Assembly (NCBI GenBank): GCA_900544245.1
Contig: UQUH01000077.1
Location: 1 to 5,074 of the forward strand
Source: an uncultured Coriobacteriaceae bacterium
GTDB taxonomy: Bacteria > Actinomycetota > Coriobacteriia > Coriobacteriales > QAMH01
DNA length: 5,074 nucleotides
Direction of reading: 5' to 3'
Positions 1 through 5,043 of this stretch are shown one piece after another. Each line of letters starts with the position of its first letter. Position 1 is the stretch's first letter. The notes under the pieces were generated by a model, which worked only from the letters and a program-made list of their open reading frames with translations, searched no databases and was not told the DNA's origin. The translations under genes and the position numbers were made by a program.

Positions 1-7
1 ACGACAC
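1..7 (-). CDS. Probable start of a further minus-strand gene (cut by window edge)
   Basis: Only the first two codons and one base are inside the window: GTG, then TCG. The case rests on the ribosome binding site. Positions 19-13 read AAGGAGG on the minus strand, a full match to the anti-Shine-Dalgarno core, five bases before the GTG at 7-5. An alternative GTG at 41-39 is in a different frame, also open to the edge, and would place the strong Shine-Dalgarno inside the gene, so the exact start is uncertain. The gene would begin 83 bases after the transporter stop codon and could belong to the same transcript. Product unknown. Confidence 0.45.
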
Positions 8-8
8 C

Positions 9-40
9 TGATCCTCCTTGAGAACTCTTCTCCAGGATCA
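9..40 (-). promoter_or_regulatory. Stem-loop overlapping a strong Shine-Dalgarno
   Basis: Two nested inverted repeats are visible. The outer arms are TGATCCT (9-15) and AGGATCA (34-40), and the inner arms are GAGAA (20-24) and TTCTC (28-32) around a 3-base loop. In minus-strand RNA this folds as 7 bp, then an asymmetric internal loop (one base against AAGG), then 5 bp. The AAGGAGG at 19-13 is partly in the internal loop and partly in the outer stem. The stem ends one base before the putative GTG start at 7-5. No U-run follows, so it does not look like a terminator. It could limit ribosome access to the next gene; that function is inference. Confidence 0.4.
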
Positions 41-51
41 CGGGCGCACCC

Positions 52-69
52 CCCGATTACGATATCGGG
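52..69 (-). repeat. Small perfect inverted repeat after the transporter gene
   Basis: CCCGAT (52-57) and ATCGGG (64-69) are perfect complements with a 6-base loop. The hairpin lies 22 bases past the transporter stop codon. It lacks a following T-run on the minus strand, so an intrinsic terminator role is weakly supported. It may protect the transcript end or be part of a structured leader with the stem-loop at 9-40. Confidence 0.3.
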
Positions 70-90
70 CAACGCGACGAGCGCTTCGAC

Positions 91-849
91 CTAGGCCCCG
101 AATCCGACGAGGTCACTGACGAGCTTCACGGCGAAGAGGACGATGACCACGAGCATAATGGGGCGCACGATTGCCGCACCGTTCCTGCGAAAGAGGCTGG
201 TCCCGATCCAGTTTCCCGCGATATTGAAGAGGCCGGCGACGAGACCGAGGACGGCGAGCACGTTTCCGCTTGCGAAAAACACGACGAGCGCGGCGACGTT
301 GGTGGCGAGGTTGACCGCCTTGGTCGTTCCCTGCGCCTGCTCGAGCGGCAGATGCGCGAGCGTGGTGAGCAACAGGATGAGGAAAGTACCCGTTCCGGGC
401 CCGTAGAAGCCATCATAGACGCCGACCGCAAACGCTATCAGTCCCGTGAGCGCGAATGTCTTCGTTCGCGAAAGCGGGCTGTCGGCAAACCCGTCCAGAT
501 CGCGCGTGCGAAACACGATATAGGCGACCAAGGGCAGCGACACGAGCATGAAGAGCATGAGCGCCACGCTATCGGCGACGAGGGCGAGGTTCGATCCCAG
601 AAACGATCCAATCAGGCCACAGGCGACGCCGAGGATGACGAGCCACTTCACCATGTAGCCGAACATCACGTAGCGAATGGTGGCGACGGTCGTCCCCATC
701 GTACTCGAGAGCTTGTTGGTCGCAATCGCGTTATGGACGGGAAGGCCCGCGAAGAAGTAGGCGGGAAGGGAGATCAGTCCCCCACCGCCGGCTATGGCAT
801 CGACGAGGCCCGCCAAGAAGACGAGCGGACAGACGATCAGGAACTCCAT
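91..849 (-). CDS. TauE/SafE (TSUP) family membrane transporter
   Basis: This 252-residue protein is nearly all hydrophobic helices, with about eight membrane segments by eye, and matches the usual size of the TSUP family (TauE/SafE, often called DUF81). The family's internal duplication is visible. The first half has a glycine-rich re-entrant-like stretch (VDAIAGGGG, residues 16-24) followed by NAIATNKLSST (40-50). The second half has DGFYGPGTGTF (146-156) followed by QGTTKAVNLATN (173-184). Characterised members export sulfite, sulfoacetate or other organic or sulfur anions across the cytoplasmic membrane; the substrate here cannot be told. The ATG at 849 has GGAGG upstream but at a long spacing of 13 bases, and no other start codon lies in frame between them, so initiation may be inefficient or coupled to the upstream gene. 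It lies 39 bases downstream of the YczE-like gene in the same direction, a probable operon. Confidence 0.88.
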   Translation of the reverse strand: MEFLIVCPLVFLAGLVDAIAGGGGLISLPAYFFAGLPVHNAIATNKLSSTMGTTVATIRYVMFGYMVKWLVILGVACGLIGSFLGSNLALVADSVALMLFMLVSLPLVAYIVFRTRDLDGFADSPLSRTKTFALTGLIAFAVGVYDGFYGPGTGTFLILLLTTLAHLPLEQAQGTTKAVNLATNVAALVVFFASGNVLAVLGLVAGLFNIAGNWIGTSLFRRNGAAIVRPIMLVVIVLFAVKLVSDLVGFGA

Positions 850-888
850 GCGCGTGCGATGACCTCCGGTTCGACTCGGCCGTCGTGG

Positions 889-1704
889 CTATTCGGCATA
901 ATCCGACGCGGTCATGTCCCCAAGAGCCGGCTCGAATCCCGCTTCGGCGTCTTCCGCGGGACAGAGAGGCGCTATGAGAGTGCGGGATGCCGACGGAACC
1001 AGCCAGGACACGCGCTCGAAGGCGCGATCGATGAGGCGCACCATGGGCCCGACGAGCAGCGCGGAGATGATCGTGCCCTCGCGCACCTGATACAAGCCGC
1101 CAAGCACCAGCAGGGAGACGAGCGCGGCGAGGCTCATGAGCGACACGTCCCAGATGACCTTGCAGCGGCTGAATCGCATCTTCGACACATATGCGATGAC
1201 CTGCACGGCCGCATCACCCGGCGTCATGAGCAAATCCGAGGCAAGCTGCACCCTGATGCCGAATCCGAGCACGGCGATGGAGGCAAGCAGCCAGACGAGC
1301 TGCTGCGCATAGCCCTCGGGAGCCATCGGGCCAAATACCCCGAGCCAGACGTCCACGAACACGGAGAGAACGAAGAACAGCGGAATCTGGAGAAATTGGA
1401 CGGGCTTGAACGCGCGGCGCAGCAAGGCGAGTTCGAGCAGGAAGTAGCTCAGGTTGAAGACGAAGGTCCACATGCCCATGGTCATCGGGATGCCAAAGTG
1501 CTCGCTCACCTCGGTCATGACGGCAGGAACACTCGAGATGGGCGAGGTGCCCATGGTCGCGAGCTTGGCAAGCGCGATTCCGAGCGCGATGCAGATGAGG
1601 CCGGCGAACATGAAGATGATGCGCAGCGCAAGGTTAGCCGTCGGCTTCGAGAAAAAGCGCTGCCAGGAAATCGCGAATGTGCTGTTATTGATGTTTACGT
1701 GCAT
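889..1704 (-). CDS. YczE/YyaS/YitT-type integral membrane protein
   Basis: This 271-residue protein has five or six hydrophobic segments, roughly at residues 24-47, 75-93, 103-123, 134-155, 185-204 and 209-225. Motifs typical of the YczE-like family are visible: MGTSPISSVP (51-60) after the first helix, TPGDAAVQVIAY (161-172), and REGTIISALLVGPMVRLI (208-225) near the end. The family is widespread in Gram-positive bacteria and its biochemical role is not established, although an uptake or export function is often assumed. The final 40 or so residues (from about 231) form a polar, acidic tail that looks disordered and lies outside the conserved core. The ATG at 1704 is preceded by GAGAGGA at a spacing of 10 bases. 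It is the first gene after the terminator at 1747-1782, so it should have its own promoter and lead a unit with the TSUP transporter. Confidence 0.82.
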   Translation of the reverse strand: MHVNINNSTFAISWQRFFSKPTANLALRIIFMFAGLICIALGIALAKLATMGTSPISSVPAVMTEVSEHFGIPMTMGMWTFVFNLSYFLLELALLRRAFKPVQFLQIPLFFVLSVFVDVWLGVFGPMAPEGYAQQLVWLLASIAVLGFGIRVQLASDLLMTPGDAAVQVIAYVSKMRFSRCKVIWDVSLMSLAALVSLLVLGGLYQVREGTIISALLVGPMVRLIDRAFERVSWLVPSASRTLIAPLCPAEDAEAGFEPALGDMTASDYAE

Positions 1705-1730
1705 CGTGGATGAATCCTCTCGAGCACGTT

Positions 1731-1736
1731 ATTCTA
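1731..1736 (-). promoter_or_regulatory. Candidate -10 element for the YczE-like gene
   Basis: On the minus strand the hexamer is TAGAAT (5 of 6 to TATAAT), ending 26 bases before the ATG at 1704, which leaves a short leader containing the Shine-Dalgarno. No convincing -35 hexamer sits at 16-18 bases; a TTGAAA is present but only 6 bases upstream, too close to be the -35 partner. The short gap between terminator and gene makes a promoter here likely on layout grounds. Confidence 0.35.
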
Positions 1737-1746
1737 GCCCAATTTC

Positions 1747-1782
1747 AAAAAATGAGACAGTTGCTCAGAGACGTTGTCTCAT
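1747..1782 (-). terminator. Intrinsic terminator of the two-component operon
   Basis: Minus-strand RNA would form an 8-bp perfect stem, ATGAGACA with TGTCTCAT (arms 1752-1759 and 1775-1782), around a 15-base loop. It is followed directly by a run of T: T6 on the minus strand at 1752-1747, its first base shared with the stem. It begins 18 bases past the histidine kinase stop codon, the normal place for a rho-independent terminator. The stem is not very GC-rich. The T-run exists on the minus strand only, so it should act in that direction. Confidence 0.75.
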
Positions 1783-1800
1783 CCGCCCCGTCCCCGTCTT

Positions 1801-3186
1801 TTATCGCGGTACGCGGATGGTGAAGGTGGTCAGACCATCCTTGCTCGTGGCCTCGATGCTTCCCCCGTGGGCCACGACGATCTCCTTGGCAATAGCAAGA
1901 CCGAGCCCGGCCCCACCCGTACCCTGCCCACGGGCCGCATCGCCACGGTAGAACCTGTCGAAGATGTGCTCGAGATGCTCAGAGGCGATCTCCTTGCCGC
2001 GATTGCTCACGGAAAGCGTGACGGTACCGTCATCTGCCGCGGCGTGAACGAGCACCTTGGTGTCGGCACTGGCATGCGCCATCGCGTTCTTAAGAACGTT
2101 CTCGAGCACGCGACCCATGCGGGAGGAGTCCCAGAAGGCCGTGAGTCCCTCTTCGGCATCAACCTCGACGATGAGGTCACGCGACTGCGCCTGCGGGTAG
2201 AACTCCTCGGCAATCTGCCGGCAAAGTAGCCCGACGTCAAGCTTCTCGCGCTCTATGGGGATGTTCTGCATGTTGTAGCGGGTAATCTCGAAGAGCTCCT
2301 CCACAAGCGACTCGAGACGGTTTGCCTTGGCAAGCGCCCGTCCGGCAAACTCCCTCTGGCGCTCGGCCTCCATGCCATCGGCCTCGCTGATGAGCTCGAG
2401 ATATCCACGCACCGAGGTGAGCGGCGTGCGTATGTCATGGGCGAGATAGGTGACCAGCTCGTTCTTGCGCTCCTCCGCAGCCTTTGCCGCCATCTTGTCA
2501 CGGACGATGCGCATCTGCAACAGCTCGATTTCGGACTGCGTCGACTTGAGATTCTTGGGCAGCTCGACGGCATCGCCTTTCACCAGACCCGGAGCCGCAA
2601 GCACATCTGCGATGCTATCCACGGCACGCACCGGCCTGCGCATGAAGAGCAAGGTGATGATGAAGGTCCCCAAGACGTAGAGCACGATGGCCACGAGAGG
2701 CTTGAGCACCTTGAAGTCGTTGTACGTGCTCAAATCACGATACGCGACGGCGGGAATCCCCTCAACGGGAAGGGCTCCCTCCTGGAGAATCTTCTGCTTC
2801 TCGTCCTGCGTCAGGGTGCCCGCATCGTCCTCGAGACCCAGACCCTGATCCGTTGACGCCTCGCCGGACATGGCGGAACCGGTTGTCGCAGACGCGCCGG
2901 TACCCAGCGCATCACGGTAGTTGGCATAAGGCCCGAGCTCGATAACCTGCAGATTCGAGCTATTGAGCTGGCCGCTCGCCATCAGGTCGTTGAACTCGTC
3001 GACCGACACGTAATGCCATTCGGATGTCGAATCGGCAATGTAATTGCCAAGTGACCTGGAAATCCCGTTCCCCAACGTTACGAGCATAACCGCGTAGATG
3101 ACGGTGAACGCGAGAAGCGCAAGAACGTAGCGCAGGACGAGCCTCGTCCACATGGAGCGTGCTTGCTCCGTCTTGAGTCTAGCCAT
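1801..3186 (-). CDS. Membrane sensor histidine kinase, VanS-like
   Basis: This 461-residue protein has a short cytoplasmic N-terminus, TM1 at about 16-38, an extracytoplasmic region of about 120 residues, TM2 at about 161-181, a degenerate HAMP-like linker (183-235), and the kinase core. The H-box is YLAHDIRTPLTS (247-258), with the phospho-accepting His at 250. The N-box is ENVLKNAMAHA (362-372). The G1 region reads VSNRGKEI (393-400) instead of the common DxGxGI, a form I associate with VanS-like kinases. It is followed by FDRFYRG (409-415) and GTGGAGLGLAIAKEIV (422-437). The sensor part is variable and includes a low-complexity Gly/Ala/Ser/Thr stretch (about 95-112), so the stimulus cannot be read; vancomycin resistance is not implied. 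The ATG at 3186 has GGGGAG seven bases upstream and overlaps the regulator gene by 8 bases, indicating translational coupling. Confidence 0.93.
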   Translation of the reverse strand: MARLKTEQARSMWTRLVLRYVLALLAFTVIYAVMLVTLGNGISRSLGNYIADSTSEWHYVSVDEFNDLMASGQLNSSNLQVIELGPYANYRDALGTGASATTGSAMSGEASTDQGLGLEDDAGTLTQDEKQKILQEGALPVEGIPAVAYRDLSTYNDFKVLKPLVAIVLYVLGTFIITLLFMRRPVRAVDSIADVLAAPGLVKGDAVELPKNLKSTQSEIELLQMRIVRDKMAAKAAEERKNELVTYLAHDIRTPLTSVRGYLELISEADGMEAERQREFAGRALAKANRLESLVEELFEITRYNMQNIPIEREKLDVGLLCRQIAEEFYPQAQSRDLIVEVDAEEGLTAFWDSSRMGRVLENVLKNAMAHASADTKVLVHAAADDGTVTLSVSNRGKEIASEHLEHIFDRFYRGDAARGQGTGGAGLGLAIAKEIVVAHGGSIEATSKDGLTTFTIRVPR

Positions 3187-3898
3187 GACGGCTCTCCCCG
3201 CGATCTACTTCGAGCCTGTATCCTACCCCGAAGACGGTCTTGATGAACTCGCGCGACGAATCGACCTGGGACAGCTTCTTGCGGATGCGACGAATGTGCA
3301 CCATGACGGTGTTGCTGTCGAACGAGTTGTAGGGCTCGTCCCATATCTCCTCGAATATGTCCTTGATCGCGACGGGCTTGCCGGCATGGCGTGCCAGCAG
3401 CGAAAGAACCCCGAACTCCTTGGGCGTGAGCTTGAGCTCCTCGTCGTAGAGAGTCGCGACATGGCGCGTCGTGTCGATGAGCAATCCATCGCAATCGAAA
3501 AGGCCGGGGCTCTTCGCAACTGTGCGATCCTTGCTCCTGCGGATCCTCGTGCGAACCCGGGCGACGAGCTCGCGGGGCTTGAAGGGCTTGACGATGTAGT
3601 CATCGGCACCGAGGGAAAACCCCGGGACCAAATCCGATTCCTCGTTCTTGGCCGTGAGGAAAACCACGGGGACATCCGAGTTCTCGCGTATGCGCTGGCA
3701 TGTCTCGAAGCCGTTCATACCCGGCATCATGATGTCGAGCAAGACGAGCTGGAAATCATCCTGCGCGAGCGCCTCGAGCGCAGCCGGTCCCGACAGGCAC
3801 TCGCGTGTGGAAAAGCCCTCACTCCGCAGAATCTCGCTGAGCAGGCGCGCGATGGCCTCGTCATCGTCTACGATCAGTATCTTGTCATCATCGTTCAT
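3179..3898 (-). CDS. OmpR/PhoB-family response regulator, VanR-like
   Basis: This 239-residue DNA-binding regulator is the full length usual for the family. The receiver domain (about 5-115) shows acidic-pocket residues D11-D12 in KILIVDDDE, the phospho-acceptor D55 in LVLLDIMMPG, T82 in FLTAK and K104 in YIVKPF. The winged-helix domain (about 130-230) contains LTPKEFGVLSLL (157-168), the recognition-helix region NTVMVHIRRIRKKL (196-209) and the closing wing TVFGVGYRLE (221-230). It should be phosphorylated by the overlapping kinase. Start choice: the ATG at 3898 gives the usual family N-terminus but has no good Shine-Dalgarno and lies just after a TAGAAT hexamer, so the mRNA could be leaderless. 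A GTG at 3934, in frame and adding 12 residues, has GGGGA seven bases upstream and follows a stop codon directly. I prefer 3898 on homology grounds. Confidence 0.92.
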   Translation of the reverse strand: MNDDDKILIVDDDEAIARLLSEILRSEGFSTRECLSGPAALEALAQDDFQLVLLDIMMPGMNGFETCQRIRENSDVPVVFLTAKNEESDLVPGFSLGADDYIVKPFKPRELVARVRTRIRRSKDRTVAKSPGLFDCDGLLIDTTRHVATLYDEELKLTPKEFGVLSLLARHAGKPVAIKDIFEEIWDEPYNSFDSNTVMVHIRRIRKKLSQVDSSREFIKTVFGVGYRLEVDRGESRHG

Positions 3899-3905
3899 GG
3901 GCGTA

Positions 3906-3911
3906 ATTCTA
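3906..3911 (-). promoter_or_regulatory. Candidate -10 element of the regulator/kinase operon
   Basis: The minus strand reads TAGAAT, ending 7 bases before the ATG at 3898. Transcription from it would begin at or next to the A of the ATG, giving a leaderless message, which is common in actinobacteria. There is no recognisable -35 hexamer at 16-18 bases, as expected if an activator is needed. It shares TAGAAT plus the following WACG with the candidate promoter at 1731-1736. If the GTG at 3934 is the true start, this site cannot be the promoter. Confidence 0.35.
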
Positions 3912-3949
3912 CTTTTCCCGGAAGCGTTTCGCACTCACATTTCCCCAGC

Positions 3950-3976
3950 TTACAGGAACGTAAGGAAATCTTAAGG
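3950..3976. promoter_or_regulatory. Candidate operator: direct repeats in the divergent region
   Basis: TAAGG occurs at 3961-3965 and again at 3972-3976, exactly 11 bases start to start, with a weaker related ACAGG at 3952-3956. OmpR-family regulators commonly bind tandem half-sites spaced 10-11 bases apart on one face of the helix. The site sits about 50-80 bases upstream of the regulator start and on the promoter-proximal side of the C39 gene. Within it CTTAC (3949-3953, reading across the repeat) and GTAAG (3960-3964) also form a small inverted repeat. Binding by the adjacent regulator is inference. Confidence 0.35.
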
Positions 3977-4041
3977 CTTTGCTATGGGCATCGAAATGCC
4001 ATGTCGACGCATCATCGTGACATCGGAACGCGGAGGATTGC

Positions 4042-4045
4042 GAGG
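4042..4045 (+). promoter_or_regulatory. Ribosome binding site that fixes the C39 gene start
   Basis: GAGG lies 7 bases before the ATG at 4053. A competing ATG at 3984, in frame and giving 23 more residues, also has a TAAGG at 7 bases, but that lies inside the candidate operator repeats. I favour 4053 because the extra stretch has weaker G/C bias at third codon positions and contains a small hairpin (3987-4000). Confidence 0.45.
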
Positions 4046-4052
4046 CGAAGGC

Positions 4053-4874
4053 ATGAACGACGACGCAATGAGATACAGCCGCTACGCGAACACGTACCGT
4101 AGCCGCACGGGCGACCCTGCGATGTCCGCCATCAGGGTCGGTGTCGGCAGCAGGCGCACGAGCCATTCCGGCATCCAGGTACGCAGGGTTCCGGCACGTA
4201 CCGCACGACACGGCATGGGTGCCCGCAAGGGCAAACTGCTCGTCGTTTGCGTACTCATCGTCGGCTTTCTATGCGCATCGTATTTCGCAAGCGCATCGGC
4301 AGAGTCCATGGCGCCGATGCTCGGCGGAAACGGAAAGGCGACCACCGCCGCCGCAGCATCGAGCACTCCCCAGTCCGAGTGGAAGCGCGGGGCGACGCCG
4401 GCCCTCTACCAGACCGACCCGCAATGGGCTTCCACCTCATACGCGAACGACACGCTCGAGAAGAGCGGCTGCGGCCCCACCTGCCTATCGATGGTGTACG
4501 TGAACCTCACGGGCCGCAAGGAGATGGATCCGCCCAAGATGTGCGCATACAGCGAACGCATGGGCTTCGTGGACAAGGGCGCGACCAGCTGGGAGTTCAT
4601 GACGAAGGGCGCCCGGGGCCTAGGACTGAACGCCGAGGAGCTTCCCGCCGACAAGGGCATGATCAAGGGCCGTGTCAGTGCCGGTCATCCCGTCATCGCG
4701 ATCATGGGACCTGGTGATTTCACGACAACCGGCCACTTCATCGTGATATGCGGAATCGACGAAAACGAACGCGCCATCATCCGCGACCCCAATAGCGCGG
4801 AACGCACGAACAAACCCTGGGATCTCGACAAGCTCATCGCGCAAGCGCGTAACTTCTGGGCCTACTCGGTGTAG
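4053..4874 (+). CDS. Membrane-targeted C39-like cysteine peptidase domain protein
   Basis: This 273-residue protein has three parts. Residues 1-60 are polar and rich in Arg. Residues 61-78 or so form one strongly hydrophobic helix (LLVVCVLIVGFLCASYF) followed by ASASA, which could be a signal peptidase site after residue 83. Residues 84-112 are a low-complexity Ala/Ser/Thr linker. The rest (about 114-273) matches the C39-like peptidase domain (Peptidase_C39_2, papain-like fold). It has YQTDPQW (119-125), the candidate catalytic Cys140 in SGCGPTCLSMVY, GHPVIAI (211-217), His228 in TGHFIVICGID and the acidic/amide residue of RDPN (244-247). All three catalytic positions appear intact, so activity is possible. 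Activity and substrate are unproven; cell-wall or secreted-peptide processing is a guess. There is no ABC transporter or double-glycine precursor nearby, so it is not a typical bacteriocin exporter protease. It is transcribed away from the two-component genes. Confidence 0.82.
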   Translation: MNDDAMRYSRYANTYRSRTGDPAMSAIRVGVGSRRTSHSGIQVRRVPARTARHGMGARKGKLLVVCVLIVGFLCASYFASASAESMAPMLGGNGKATTAAAASSTPQSEWKRGATPALYQTDPQWASTSYANDTLEKSGCGPTCLSMVYVNLTGRKEMDPPKMCAYSERMGFVDKGATSWEFMTKGARGLGLNAEELPADKGMIKGRVSAGHPVIAIMGPGDFTTTGHFIVICGIDENERAIIRDPNSAERTNKPWDLDKLIAQARNFWAYSV

Positions 4875-4882
4875 TTGCCATG

Positions 4883-4945
4883 CACGTTTTTTGCGATAGT
4901 GCGCAACGAATCACGCAATGGCTTCACACTTTCGCAAAAAACGTG
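4883..4945. repeat. Near-perfect 19-bp inverted repeat downstream of the C39 gene
   Basis: The arm at 4883-4901 starts CACG, has T6, then GCGATAGTG. The arm at 4927-4945 is its reverse complement with a single mismatch (18 of 19). The spacer is 25 bases. The ends extend by a possible G-U and a T-A pair. It starts 8 bases after the C39 stop codon. There is no T-run outside either arm, so it is not a canonical intrinsic terminator, though in RNA the stem would be long and could still protect the 3' end. It could be a dispersed intergenic palindrome or a dimeric protein site. The region is more AT-rich than its surroundings. Confidence 0.7.
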
Positions 4946-5043
4946 TAGCCGAAGCTCATAAGTCTCACACTAACGCGATTTCTTTACAACTGACCCCATA
5001 ACGCCGCCGAACCCACGAAGACGGAACTCGGTAGGGACGATGC

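Noticed and set aside
352..1713. A 453-codon open frame on the plus strand, antisense to both membrane protein genes and running through the gap between them.
   Set aside because: Its product is rich in Arg, Glu, Asp, His and Gly with no domain or hydrophobic core, as expected from reading GC-biased membrane-protein codons backwards. The opposite strand has two clear families with correct motifs and ribosome sites.
1801..3898. Calling the two-component pair vanR/vanS and inferring glycopeptide resistance.
   Set aside because: The signature is only of the VanRS-like subfamily. No vanH, vanA/B-type ligase, vanX or vanY gene is in the window, so neither the symbols nor the phenotype are supported.
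3984..4052. An upstream ATG extending the C39 protein by 23 residues.
   Set aside because: Its ribosome site coincides with the candidate operator repeat, the stretch holds a small hairpin (3987-4000) and shows weaker codon bias; 4053 has its own GAGG. Not fully excluded.
3152..4102. A 316-codon plus-strand open frame opposite the response regulator.
   Set aside because: It is complementary to an unambiguous receiver/winged-helix gene, has no recognisable domain, and would run across the divergent control region and into the C39 gene in another frame.
4053..4874. Treating the C39-like protein as a bacteriocin leader peptidase/exporter.
   Set aside because: It lacks the ABC transporter membrane and ATPase domains, and no double-glycine precursor peptide is visible in the window.
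4883..4945. Calling the inverted repeat an intrinsic terminator of the C39 gene.
   Set aside because: No T-run follows the right arm (positions after 4945 are mixed) nor the left arm on the other strand, so the defining feature is missing.
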